DNA from: Acidobacteriota bacterium
GTDB taxonomy: Bacteria > Acidobacteriota > Terriglobia > Bryobacterales > Bryobacteraceae
Length of the DNA: 64,000 bases
Reading direction: 5' to 3'
Assembly (NCBI GenBank): GCA_026393985.1
Contig: JAPKZB010000015.1
Location: forward strand, 62,001-126,000
The first letter of the stretch is position 1; the number at the start of each line of letters is the position of its first letter. The notes under the pieces are model-generated. The model saw nothing but the letters and a program-made list of their open reading frames with translations. It was not told the DNA's origin and ran no database searches. Made by a program: the position numbers and the translations under genes. Positions 16,958-25,220 of the stretch are shown here, in pieces.

Positions 16958-17716
16958 TTACAGCGGGGGTGGCGGTGGAGGGGGCGGCGGGGTTGCTTCC
17001 GTGTCGGCCGGGCGGCCTCCCCCGGTGGGCACGCCGCCCGTGGGAGAGCCTCCGCCACGGGGCATCCGCAGCATTACGTTATAGTAGGCGTCAGTCGCCG
17101 CCTGCAGGGTTCGGCGCAGCGCGCCCCCCTTGTCAAAGCTTTTCTGCGCCAGCGGCTGGTTCTTATAAACGCGGACATACTCGCCGGCGTTCAATAGTTT
17201 CGGCTCGCTCGGCGGCAGTAGGGTGTGGCGCACGGCCACCTGTCCTTCGTCCACCGTCACCAGCGTGGTCGCGTCCTCGTCTTCAATTTGGACGTCAAAG
17301 ATCGTACCCCGCACCGAGATCACCGCCGTCGGCGTGGTCACGCGGTTCGGATTCGGCTGGCCGCCGAATTTCTGGATGTGCACCTTCACCCGTCCAAGAT
17401 AGAGATCGAGCAGGTCCTTCCATCCGCCGGCGTTGTTCCGGAAAACGACGCGGGAGTTCGGGTACACCTCGAAGGTACTGCCGTCGCTGACCTGAAAAAC
17501 GGCAAAGCCATCGGCGCCGGTAACGATCACCTGCCGGAGATTCACCCAGTCACCCGGCTGCAGCGCCCAGGGCGAATTGTCTTTGAGTACCGAAACCTGC
17601 CCGCTGCTCTGCATAACCTTCGCCGAGCGTTCCCGCTCGGGAGAGAACAACGACGGAGCCTGCGCAAAGGACATCGCCAAATACAAACCGGCGAGAACGG
17701 CGAGACGGATCGTCAT
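16958..17716 (-). CDS. Exported FecR-domain protein with polyproline tail
   Basis: About 252 residues from ATG 17716 (MTIRLAVLAGLYLAMSFAQA, a signal peptide). A longer start at 17788 is possible, but the extra segment holds promoter-like AT-rich bases and no signal. The core (about 30-170) matches FecR domains: SGQVSVLKDNSPWALQPGDWVNLRQVIVTG, SSTFEVYPNS-type strands and TPTAVISVRGTIFDVQI. The FecR fold usually senses or binds in the periplasm; here there is no membrane anchor and no sigma gene beside it. The C-terminus is Gly/Pro-rich and ends with nine consecutive prolines before the final Leu, so it should depend on EF-P. Confidence 0.82.
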   Translation of the reverse strand: MTIRLAVLAGLYLAMSFAQAPSLFSPERERSAKVMQSSGQVSVLKDNSPWALQPGDWVNLRQVIVTGADGFAVFQVSDGSTFEVYPNSRVVFRNNAGGWKDLLDLYLGRVKVHIQKFGGQPNPNRVTTPTAVISVRGTIFDVQIEDEDATTLVTVDEGQVAVRHTLLPPSEPKLLNAGEYVRVYKNQPLAQKSFDKGGALRRTLQAATDAYYNVMLRMPRGGGSPTGGVPTGGGRPADTEATPPPPPPPPPL

Positions 17717-17940
17717 GGGGGAAATCAAATGGACCATACCGGAAGGGGGTATCCCGTTGCCGAAATCCCTGCCTTTATAGTGTAGCATCAGCCCGGAACC
17801 CGACAGGCGAACCCGGTTTCAGAATGCCACTTCACGTGCAATGCAACTGGAGGTCCGCGGCGCTCGCTCGGCAAAATGCTTTTTACATCAATAACTTTGG
17901 CCAAGTCTGGCCGATAGATGTGAGTAGAATGGAACCAAGG

Positions 17941-17951
17941 CCTGAGTCAGG
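17941..17951. promoter_or_regulatory. Palindrome CCTGAGTCAGG upstream of the propeller gene
   Basis: An exact 5-base inverted repeat around a central G, 26 bases before the start of the propeller gene, in the 189-base divergent gap. It could be a regulator half-site pair or part of a small hairpin; a chance palindrome of this size is possible. Confidence 0.25.
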
Positions 17952-17976
17952 CGGGAACAATTTATTTTTAGGATTC

Positions 17977-19842
17977 ATGCGCCACCTAGCTTTTATCCTG
18001 GTCGCTTTGCTCGTCCTCGCCGGGCCGTCCTGGGCTCAGTGGCGACGGTTGGGCAATGCCGCCGTGGATCGCCAACTGTCCGGCCTCACGACGGGCCCCA
18101 TGGACCGGGTGCTGTTCCGCGGCGCCGATGGCCGCCTGTTTGCCCGCGCCACCGCCGGCCAGTGGTTTTCCACCGCCGATTTTGAAACCTGGACGCTTGA
18201 AGCCTCCGAACCGGCAGCCAGCGGCCTGCCGGCGCCGATTCCGGACCGCGTGCCGGAGCCGGCCGCTCTGCTCCGCGCCAGTTCGGCTCGCGGCGTTCTC
18301 TACGCGGCCGGTCGGGACGTGTGGCGCTCGGACGATGGCGGCCGCTCCTGGACCAACCTCACCCGCTGGCGCGGGCGCTCGCTGCTCGGCGCCCCGGCCG
18401 CCGACCTGGCCGTCGCGGCCAACGATCCGGCCTCGATTGCTGTCGCCACCGGCACCGGTGTCTGGCGTTCGGCCGACAGCGGCCTGACGTGGACGAGTTG
18501 CAACGCCGCCCTGCCGCATCTGCCCGTTCGCCGCATTCTGGCGCTGCCCCGGGGGGCGCAGGGGGCCCGCATCGGTTTTCTATCCACCGCTGCCGACGAG
18601 GTGGCGGCCTTTGAATGGCAGCCCGGCGAACGAACGGCGTGGCGGCCGGCGGCCGATGCCGCCCCCGACGCAGCCCGCCGTGAGGCCTCCCGCCGCCTCG
18701 GCGCCAGCGTGACCGTGGTGCAGGCGCAGGCCGAGTGGGCCTACGCCGGCTCGGCCGATGGCCGCCTGTGGACCTCCATGAATCGGGGCGCCGATTGGTC
18801 CGTGCCCGCCTTTCAACCCGGCGCCGCGGTCGAATCCATCGTCGTCGACGAGCGGGACCCCCGCCGGGCACTCGCCGTTTTCAGCCGCCGGACGGCCCGC
18901 CCCGAGTCCGCCCCGCCTCCCACCGTCGTGCTCCGGACGCTCAATGGCGGCTTGTACTGGGACGACATCACCGCCAACCTCCCCGAAACCGCTGCTTTCG
19001 GCGTTGCCGCCGACTTTGCCTCCCGCGCCGTCTACGTGGCCACCCTCGGCGGGATCTACCAAGCTGATCTGAACGCCCCCTCCTGGACCCGCCTGGCCGT
19101 CGGGGGCCTGCCGGCCTCGCCGGTGCTCGACGTCCGGCTCGATGCGGCCGGTAATCAACTGTTTGCCGCCGTCTATGGATTTGGCGTCTACACGGCGATC
19201 GCCCCGCACCGCGCCCGCGAACTACGCGTCGTCCATGCGGCCGATTACGCCGCCCGCCCAGCCGCTCCCGGCGCGCTGCTCAGCATCCTGGGCGCCCCGG
19301 TGACCGAAGTGACCGCCGGGGGCCGCCCCGCCACCGTGCTCGCCTCCCCGGCGGCCGAAACGCACATTCAGCTTCCCTATGACCTCTCCGGCAAGGGCGT
19401 GGCGCTCTCGTTTCTGGCCGCCAACCAGCGGGTCTCCCTCGGCCTCGTCCTGCAGCCGGCCGCCCCGGCGATCTTTGTCGACCCCGACGGCACACCGCTG
19501 GCGCTCGATGCCGAATCCGGGGTGCTGCTTGATGCGCAAAATCCGGCTCGGGCGGGCTCTGCCGTCCAGTTCTTGCTCAGCGGCCTCGGCCGCGTCTCCC
19601 CAGACTGGCCCTCCGGGCAGCCGGCGCCCCTGGACAACCTGCCGCGCGTGGCAGCCGGCGTCAGGGCGTATCTCGACGGCGTTCCTCTCGAGGTGCTCCG
19701 GGCGACCCTCGCCCCCGGTTATATTGGCTTCTATCTGGTCGAGGTCCGACTGCCCGGCCTCATCAATCGCGGTCCGGCGGAGTTCCATGTCGAGGTCGGC
19801 GATGTGGGGAGTAACCGTGTGCGTCTCCATCTGGAGCCATAA
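17977..19842 (+). CDS. Exported beta-propeller protein with Solibacter-type C-terminal domain
   Basis: A 621-residue exported protein. ATG 17977, after TTTAGGATTC, gives the signal peptide MRHLAFILVALLVLAGPSWAQ; an upstream in-frame ATG at 17824 would put a non-secretory stretch in front. Residues ~25-400 hold BNR/sialidase-like propeller blades with SxDxGxxW boxes (WRSDDGGRSWTNL, WRSADSGLTWTSC, LNGGLYWDDI). From about 410 comes the domain typical of Solibacter surface proteins (TIGR03437-like): HAADYAARPAAPGALLSILG, THIQLPYDL, PAAPAIFVDPDG, VQFLLSGLGRVSPDWPSGQPAP, GFYLVEVRLPGLINRGP. Binding partner unknown. A 189-base gap upstream contains divergent promoters. Confidence 0.85.
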   Translation: MRHLAFILVALLVLAGPSWAQWRRLGNAAVDRQLSGLTTGPMDRVLFRGADGRLFARATAGQWFSTADFETWTLEASEPAASGLPAPIPDRVPEPAALLRASSARGVLYAAGRDVWRSDDGGRSWTNLTRWRGRSLLGAPAADLAVAANDPASIAVATGTGVWRSADSGLTWTSCNAALPHLPVRRILALPRGAQGARIGFLSTAADEVAAFEWQPGERTAWRPAADAAPDAARREASRRLGASVTVVQAQAEWAYAGSADGRLWTSMNRGADWSVPAFQPGAAVESIVVDERDPRRALAVFSRRTARPESAPPPTVVLRTLNGGLYWDDITANLPETAAFGVAADFASRAVYVATLGGIYQADLNAPSWTRLAVGGLPASPVLDVRLDAAGNQLFAAVYGFGVYTAIAPHRARELRVVHAADYAARPAAPGALLSILGAPVTEVTAGGRPATVLASPAAETHIQLPYDLSGKGVALSFLAANQRVSLGLVLQPAAPAIFVDPDGTPLALDAESGVLLDAQNPARAGSAVQFLLSGLGRVSPDWPSGQPAPLDNLPRVAAGVRAYLDGVPLEVLRATLAPGYIGFYLVEVRLPGLINRGPAEFHVEVGDVGSNRVRLHLEP

Positions 19843-19867
19843 GCTCAACTATATAAGGAAATCTTCT

Positions 19868-20407
19868 GTGCGCTATCTTGCCTTTCTGCTCCCCCTGCTC
19901 CTGGCCGGACAGGCCCCACCCGAGAAAAAAACGCCCAAGCTAGCCCCGTACTACCCAACGCCGGAAGTCATCGTTGAAAAGATGCTCCAACTCGGCGGCG
20001 TCAAGAAGGGCGAAAAAGTCTTCGACCTCGGCAGCGGCGACGGCCGCATCGTCATTATCGCGGCCGAAAAGTTCGGAGCCAACGCCGTGGGTGTCGAGTT
20101 TGACAAAGACCTCTATCAACAAAGCTCGGACCGGATCAAAAAGCTCGGACTGTCTGCGCGCGCCCGCATCATCCACGGCGATCTGCTCGAACAGGACTAT
20201 ACCACCGCCGATGTGATCACTGTCTATCTGCTCCCGGTTTCGAACGAAAAGGTCCGTCCGCTGCTCGAAAAGCAGTTGAAGAAAGGGGCCCGCATCGTCG
20301 CCCACGACTTCACCGTCGCCGGCTGGACCCCCGAAAAAGAGGTCTCCATCGATGACGACGGCGAGGGCCGGAGTCATACCCTCTACCTATACCGTCGTCC
20401 CTCATAA
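19868..20407 (+). CDS. SAM-dependent methyltransferase with N-terminal signal/anchor
   Basis: A 179-residue class I methyltransferase. GTG 19868 follows AAGGAAA and gives the hydrophobic start VRYLAFLLPLLLAGQ, a signal peptide or anchor. Then come APYYPTPEVIVEKMLQLGGVKKGEKVFDLGSGDGRIVI (SAM motif I, DLGSGDGR), an acidic motif II (GVEFDKDL) and YLLPVSNEKVRPLLEKQLKKGARIVAHDF. The layout resembles the FAM173/ATPSCKMT-like methyltransferases, which are membrane-anchored lysine methyltransferases in mitochondria. A SAM enzyme behind an export signal is odd, since SAM is cytoplasmic; a membrane anchor facing inward is another possibility. Confidence 0.82.
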   Translation: MRYLAFLLPLLLAGQAPPEKKTPKLAPYYPTPEVIVEKMLQLGGVKKGEKVFDLGSGDGRIVIIAAEKFGANAVGVEFDKDLYQQSSDRIKKLGLSARARIIHGDLLEQDYTTADVITVYLLPVSNEKVRPLLEKQLKKGARIVAHDFTVAGWTPEKEVSIDDDGEGRSHTLYLYRRPS

Positions 20408-20422
20408 GCCCCTTATCGTCTC

Positions 20423-21589
20423 GTGGTAACCTCCCCTATTGAACAGCCCTTCGCGGCAGAACTGGTTTCGGAAACCTTCAACTGGACGAAGGCCTTCGCC
20501 ATCGCCCGGCTGATCCTGGCGGTCTTCGGCTTTGCTCTGGCGCTTGCCGGGCCGGGCCAGTTAACCGTCCTCTGGAGCTGTTTCACTCTCTACGCCGCCG
20601 GCCTCTTGCGTTGGCGGCGGATGGACCGTCACCTGCCGACCTTCCGGCTGCTGGTGGATACCGTCTTCCTGCTGCTGTGCGCCGCTCTGCCGGCGCCCTA
20701 TGCCGCCATCGCCACCGCTCTCTTTTATCTGTTCGTGCTGCTGGCCGCGGCGTTGTTGCACACCATGCGGGAGGTCCTCCTTGTCGTCACGCTGTCGATC
20801 GTGTTCTTCTACCTCGCTCGTCCCACCGAAATCGTCGCCTTTCCCCCCGCCCTCCTGCTGGCCGGCATCGCGGTGGCCGTTATGGCCCTCCAAAAGAAGG
20901 CGCTGCAGGAGCGGCTGGCCGCCGCCACCCGCCAAGCGGTCATGTCCCGCTCCGAGGTCGAGCACGCCCGGGAGGACGAACGGCAGCGCATGGCCGCCGA
21001 TTTCCACGACGGTCCGCTGCAGAGCTTCGTCGGTTTGCAGATGCGGCTCGAAGTCGTCCGCAAGCTCCTTGATCGCGATCCCAACCTGGCCCGGGAAGAG
21101 ATCCTGCAACTGCAGGAGTTGCTCAAAGCGCAGTCCGCCGAACTCCGTACCTTCGTCCGCAGCATGCGGCCGGTGGAGGTCGACGGCGCGGGCCTGGTGC
21201 CTTCCCTGCGCAAACTCGTCGAAGGCTTCGGCAAAGAGAGCGGTATGTCGGCCAGTTTCGTCGGCGGAAACACGCGCGTCAGCCCGGATTCGCAAACCTC
21301 GCTCGAGCTGCTCCAAATCGTTCGCGAGGCCCTCCACAATGTCCAAAAGCACTCCAAGGCCTCCCGCGTCACGGTCGGCGTCGGCCGGGACGGCAACGCG
21401 CTCGAGTTATCTGTTGAGGACGATGGTACGGGCTTCCCCTTCAGCGGGGCCTACACCCTCGAAGAGCTCGAACTGCTCCGGCTCGGACCGGTCTCCATCC
21501 GCCGTCGCGTTCGTAACCTCGGCGGGGAGATGCTGCTCGACTCCCAACCCGGAAAGGGCGCCTCGCTCAAAATCCGCGTCCCTTTATGA
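20423..21589 (+). CDS. Membrane histidine kinase, HisKA_3 (NarX/LiaS/DesK) type
   Basis: A 388-residue sensor kinase starting at GTG 20423. About five membrane helices fill residues 25-165. The dimerisation/phospho-acceptor helix is EDERQRMAADFHDGPLQSFVGLQ with the phosphorylated His in FHDGPLQ; the HATPase domain has the N-box REALHNVQKHSKAS and EDDGTGFPF. No receiver or response-regulator gene follows, so it is an orphan kinase here. Its stop overlaps the start of the lipoprotein gene (ATGA), which links it to an exported propeller protein and suggests that protein could affect its signal. Confidence 0.92.
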   Translation: MVTSPIEQPFAAELVSETFNWTKAFAIARLILAVFGFALALAGPGQLTVLWSCFTLYAAGLLRWRRMDRHLPTFRLLVDTVFLLLCAALPAPYAAIATALFYLFVLLAAALLHTMREVLLVVTLSIVFFYLARPTEIVAFPPALLLAGIAVAVMALQKKALQERLAAATRQAVMSRSEVEHAREDERQRMAADFHDGPLQSFVGLQMRLEVVRKLLDRDPNLAREEILQLQELLKAQSAELRTFVRSMRPVEVDGAGLVPSLRKLVEGFGKESGMSASFVGGNTRVSPDSQTSLELLQIVREALHNVQKHSKASRVTVGVGRDGNALELSVEDDGTGFPFSGAYTLEELELLRLGPVSIRRRVRNLGGEMLLDSQPGKGASLKIRVPL

Positions 21590-22587
21590 GACGCCGCTAC
21601 CTCGCGCTCGGTCTGCTTCTGCTCGCCGCCTGTGGGCGCTACGAGGATTTTTCGTTGCCCGCTCCGGCGGGGGAGGTGCGGCCGGTCCAGTGGGTCTGGG
21701 AGGACTCCGGTGCTCCCGTTCTGACCCGCGGCCCGGCCGGGAGCTTCGATAGCGTCGACGCCCTGAACCCCTCCATTGTCGCCGTCCGACACCAGCTCTG
21801 GAACTTCTACTCCGGCTGGGACGGCCGTCAATGGCGCACGGGTCTGGCCACCAGCGCCGACGGCGGCCGCTCCTGGACCCGCCACCCCAACCCGCTCCTG
21901 GCCCCCGATCCCGCCGCCGGCGAAGGCGACTACATCAGCGCCAACGGCGCCACCCTCCACCACCAGGGCGCGTTCCTCCACTGGTACCAGACCGGCAACC
22001 CACCCCAGATCGCCCTCACCACCAGCCCGGACGGCCTCCGCTGGACCCGCCAAGGCGTCGTCCTCCCCCGCGGCCCCCGCGGCGCCTGGGACGAACGTGG
22101 CGTCGCCGATCCCTACGTGGTCGCCGCCGGTGGCCGCTTCTACCTCTTCCACCTCGGCCAGGACCGCGCCCGCCGCCAACGCCTCGGCCTGGCCGTCTCG
22201 GCCGACGCCGGCCGCACCTGGACCAAGCTCCGCGCCAACCCCATCCTCGAAATCGGCGCCCCCGGCCGCTTTGACTCCCTCGGCCTCGGCGAACCGGCCG
22301 TCTGGAACTCCCACGGCCGCTGGTGGATGCTCTACACCGGACGCGACCGCGCCGAACGCCGCAAGATCGGCCTGGCCGTCTCTCCCGATGGCATCCATTG
22401 GCAGCGCTCGAGCGAAAACGCCCTCATCGCCGGCCAGGCCCCCTGGAACTCCCAGGTCGTCTGCGACCCGGAGATTCTGCCCCTGCCCGATGGCAGCCTC
22501 CAGGTCTGGTACGGCGGCGGCAACGCCCCCCAGCCGGCCGAGAACCTCCACGGCCAGATCGGCCTCGGCCGGCTCGTCCCCCGCTAA
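21586..22587 (+). CDS. Lipoprotein with GH43/GH32-like five-bladed propeller
   Basis: A 333-residue lipoprotein: MRRRYLALGLLLLAACGRY has a lipobox (LAAC), so the mature protein is lipid-anchored. The body has repeated blades of the glycosidase propeller type: LNPSIVAVRHQLWNFYSGWDG, GLATSADGGRSWTRHP, VADPYVVAAGGRFYLFHLGQ, GLAVSADAGRTWTKL, EPAVWNSHGRWWMLYTGRD, CDPEILPLPDGSLQVWYGG. Conserved Asp/Glu in the ADPYV, GEPAV and CDPEI blocks fit glycosyl hydrolase or phosphorylase relatives, but catalysis is unproven. Translationally coupled to the kinase. It meets the next gene stop-to-stop in CTAA (22584-22587). Confidence 0.75.
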   Translation: MRRRYLALGLLLLAACGRYEDFSLPAPAGEVRPVQWVWEDSGAPVLTRGPAGSFDSVDALNPSIVAVRHQLWNFYSGWDGRQWRTGLATSADGGRSWTRHPNPLLAPDPAAGEGDYISANGATLHHQGAFLHWYQTGNPPQIALTTSPDGLRWTRQGVVLPRGPRGAWDERGVADPYVVAAGGRFYLFHLGQDRARRQRLGLAVSADAGRTWTKLRANPILEIGAPGRFDSLGLGEPAVWNSHGRWWMLYTGRDRAERRKIGLAVSPDGIHWQRSSENALIAGQAPWNSQVVCDPEILPLPDGSLQVWYGGGNAPQPAENLHGQIGLGRLVPR

Positions 22588-23660
22588 GCCGCCAGCCGGC
22601 CCGGCACCACATCCAGCCGCTCTCCCGTCGCATCCGGCTCAAACCGCACCAACGAATGCGGCGCCACCCGCCCTTCGGCCACCAGCGCCGCCAGCGGCTG
22701 CATAACAAACCGGTGAATCGTCCGCTTCAACTCCCTGGCCCCGTACTCGACGCTCGTACCGTGCCGCAGCAGAAACTGACGCGTCCGCTTCGGCACCTCC
22801 ACCTGGAAGCTCCGCTCGCCCAGCCGCCGGTCCAGATGCTCCTGCAAGCCGCGCACCTGCAGATCGAGAATCTTCTCGAGCGCCGCCGCATCCAGCGACT
22901 GGTAGGTCAACATCAAATCGATCCGGTTGATGAACTCGGGCGAAAACTTCCGCTTCACTGCCCCCACCGCCACCGTCTCCAGCCGCTTGGCCCCGCTTCT
23001 CCCCCCGGCAATTGAACTCACCGCCGAATTCGCCCCCGGACGCACCGTCGCCACCTCCAGGCCAAACTCCGGACGCAATTCCCGCGCCATCTCCCGCGCC
23101 CCCAGGTTGCTCGTCAGAAAGATCAACGACCGTTCAAAGTTCACCGTCGAGTTGTCCCCCAGCCGCAGCGTCGCCTTGTCGAGCACGCCCAGCAGCAGCC
23201 GCTGCAGCGACCCCGCCGCCTTCTCAATCTCGTCAAACAGCACAATCGACAGGTTGTTCTGCTCGCTCATCACCGCGTTCAGCTTCACCTGCGTCAACAA
23301 CGGCTGCGTCTCGCGATGGCCCAGGTATCCCGGCGGCGCCCCGATCAGCTTGGCCACCTCGTGCTCCATCTGATACTCCCCACAGTCCACCCGCAAGACA
23401 TTCTTCGCGCTCCCGTGCAATACCTCAGCCAGCGCCTCCACCGTCCGCGTCTTGCCCGTTCCCGTCGGTCCCAACAACAGAAACACCCCAATCGGCCGAC
23501 CCTCCGGCGACAAGCCAGCCTGGTACATCTGAATGTAAGGGATGATCGCGTCTAGACTCTCCGGCTGACCGATAACACGTTCAGCGAGTTCAGCCGCCAT
23601 CCTGGCGCCGCGCGGATTCAACGCGGTCTTTTTCTTGCGGGCAGGCAGTAGGTTCTTCAC
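22584..23660 (-). CDS. Single-module AAA+ ATPase related to the ClpA/ClpB D2 domain
   Basis: A 358-residue protein consisting of one AAA+ module of the ClpA/B second-ring kind and nothing else: no N-domain, D1 or M-domain. Walker A is GPTGTGKT (64-71), the pore loop GAPPGYLGH (108-115), Walker B SIVLFDEIEKA, sensor 1 FLTSNLGARE, the arginine finger FSPEFINRIDLM, and sensor 2 with the small D2 domain (VEYGARELKRTIHRFV). A Gly/Ser/Ala-rich insert sits near residues 210-230. All ATPase residues are kept, so it should hydrolyse ATP and probably form a hexamer. No ClpP-binding IGF/L tripeptide is obvious. Client and role unknown. Confidence 0.88.
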   Translation of the reverse strand: MKNLLPARKKKTALNPRGARMAAELAERVIGQPESLDAIIPYIQMYQAGLSPEGRPIGVFLLLGPTGTGKTRTVEALAEVLHGSAKNVLRVDCGEYQMEHEVAKLIGAPPGYLGHRETQPLLTQVKLNAVMSEQNNLSIVLFDEIEKAAGSLQRLLLGVLDKATLRLGDNSTVNFERSLIFLTSNLGAREMARELRPEFGLEVATVRPGANSAVSSIAGGRSGAKRLETVAVGAVKRKFSPEFINRIDLMLTYQSLDAAALEKILDLQVRGLQEHLDRRLGERSFQVEVPKRTRQFLLRHGTSVEYGARELKRTIHRFVMQPLAALVAEGRVAPHSLVRFEPDATGERLDVVPGRLAA

Positions 23661-23720
23661 GCTTCAGACTATACACGCACGCCACCAAACAAACGGGTTG
23701 CGAAAGCACCCGAAAACCCT

Positions 23721-23737
23721 ACTTTGCAGAACAAAGT
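23721..23737 (-). terminator. Small hairpin after wecB
   Basis: ACTTTG and CAAAGT form a perfect 6-base stem around a 5-base loop, eight bases beyond the wecB stop. On the minus strand it is followed by AGGGTTTTC, a weak T-run, so it may act as a modest Rho-independent terminator. Confidence 0.4.
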
Positions 23738-23744
23738 GAAGTAT

Positions 23745-24881
23745 TTATCTGCCGAAGAATGAAGCAGTTGCGTCGGCTATTCGCTCGCTGGCGCGCCCAT
23801 CGCCGTATGGGTTGTGAACCAGCGCCATCGCCTCGCGCATTTTCGGGTTGTCGAGCAGCCGGTTGGCCTCCGCCACGATCCGCTCCCGGTCGGTTCCCAC
23901 CAGCTTCACCGTCCCGGCCGCCACCGCCTCCGGACGCTCAGTCTTCTCGCGCAAAACCAGAATCGGCTTGCCGAGCGACGGTCCCTCCTCCTGCACCCCC
24001 CCCGAATCGGTGATCAACAAATAGGCGCGCCGCATCAGGTCGATAAACGGCACGTAGTCCAGCGGGGCAATCCGGTGGATGTTCGGCCGGTGGGCCAGCA
24101 ACCGGTTCACCGGGTCCTGCACGTTCGGGTTCGGGTGCACCGGGTAGACGATGGTGACGTCCGGCCGCCCGGCCAGTTCCGCCAGCGCCTCGCAGATCTG
24201 CGTAAAGCCAGCGCCAAAACTCTCCCGCCGGTGCGCCGTCACCACAATCAGCTTCCTGGTCGGATCCAGCCAACTCCAGTCCGCCCCGGCGGCCATCGTT
24301 CCCCCTTCGAGGCCCCGCTTGACGTGGAGCACCGCGTCGATGCCCGTGTTCCCCGTCACCCAAATGCGGTCCTCGGCCACCCGCTCCCCCCGCAGATTGT
24401 CCGCCGCCCACGACGTTGCGGCAAAGTGCAGCTCCGCCATCCGCCCCGTCAACACCCGGTTCATCTCCTCGGGAAACGGCTGCGCCAGGTCGCCCGTGCG
24501 CAAACCGGCCTCAATGTGGCCCACCGGAACCCGCGCGTAAAACGCCGCCAGCGCCCCGCAGAGGGTCGTCGTCGTATCGCCCTGCACAAAAGCCATCTCG
24601 GGCTTCCACCCGTCGGCACCCGTCAGCACCGGCTCCAGCGCCGCCATCATCCGCGCCGTCGATTGGAACAACGTCTGGCCGGGCTGCATCAGGTTCAGGT
24701 CGTAGTCCGGCTTCACCCGGAAGGCGCCCAGCACCTGGTCCAGCATGCCCCGGTGCTGCGCCGTCACGCAAACCCTCACGTCAAAACGCTCGGGCTGGCT
24801 CTGGAAATGCAATACCACCGGACACACCTTAATCGCTTCCGGCCGGGTGCCAAACAGGAAGAGAACGCGGACAGGCTGCAA
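23745..24881 (-). CDS. wecB: UDP-N-acetylglucosamine 2-epimerase (non-hydrolysing)
   Basis: A 378-residue GT-B-fold enzyme interconverting UDP-GlcNAc and UDP-ManNAc, feeding ManNAc into surface polysaccharides. The opening VLFLFGTRPEAIKVCPVV, the block VTAQHRGMLDQVL, QGDTTTTLCGALAAFY, HIEAGLRTGD, PFPEEMNR and the C-terminal LITDSGGVQEEGPSLGKP all match. Length is standard. It begins ten bases after infA, so the two are co-transcribed; no other UDP-ManNAc genes are beside it, though surface-glycan-type genes lie elsewhere in the window. Confidence 0.96.
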   Translation of the reverse strand: MQPVRVLFLFGTRPEAIKVCPVVLHFQSQPERFDVRVCVTAQHRGMLDQVLGAFRVKPDYDLNLMQPGQTLFQSTARMMAALEPVLTGADGWKPEMAFVQGDTTTTLCGALAAFYARVPVGHIEAGLRTGDLAQPFPEEMNRVLTGRMAELHFAATSWAADNLRGERVAEDRIWVTGNTGIDAVLHVKRGLEGGTMAAGADWSWLDPTRKLIVVTAHRRESFGAGFTQICEALAELAGRPDVTIVYPVHPNPNVQDPVNRLLAHRPNIHRIAPLDYVPFIDLMRRAYLLITDSGGVQEEGPSLGKPILVLREKTERPEAVAAGTVKLVGTDRERIVAEANRLLDNPKMREAMALVHNPYGDGRASERIADATASFFGR

Positions 24882-24891
24882 AAGAAACCGC

Positions 24892-25110
24892 CTACTTGTG
24901 ACGGTACGTGATGCGGCCCTTGGTCAGATCGTACGGTGACATTTCTAGCGTCACCCGGTCGCCCGCCAGCACCCGGATCCGGTTGCGGCGCAACTTGCCC
25001 GCCAAATGGGCCAGCACGATCTTCTCCTGGTCCAATTGCACGCTGAACAAACCACTGGGAAATTTCTCAACAACGGTGCCGGTTACTTCGATGCTATCTT
25101 CTTTACTCAT
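24892..25110 (-). CDS. infA: Translation initiation factor IF-1
   Basis: A 72-residue OB-fold protein that occupies the 30S A site during initiation. The start [20 protein letters not shown] and end [19 protein letters not shown] are diagnostic, though [31 protein letters not shown] is somewhat diverged from the usual NGH-containing sequence. ATG 25110 is chosen over an upstream in-frame start at 25140 because all IF-1 proteins begin here. It leads a two-gene unit with wecB rather than lying in a ribosomal-protein cluster. Confidence 0.95.
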   Translation of the reverse strand: MSKEDSIEVTGTVVEKFPSGLFSVQLDQEKIVLAHLAGKLRRNRIRVLAGDRVTLEMSPYDLTKGRITYRHK

Positions 25111-25220
25111 TCGCCTCTCAAGTTTCCAGTATAGTCTCAAAAAATTTGCCAGGGTGAACGATCCCGCTGCCGCCCGGTCCGCCCGCCGCCATCCCGTATA
25201 ATGAGAAGCAGAAGCACCCC

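Noticed and set aside
17717-17788. Extended N-terminus of the FecR protein from ATG 17788
   Set aside because: It would put a non-secretory stretch before the signal peptide, and the bases look promoter-like (TACACTATAAAG).
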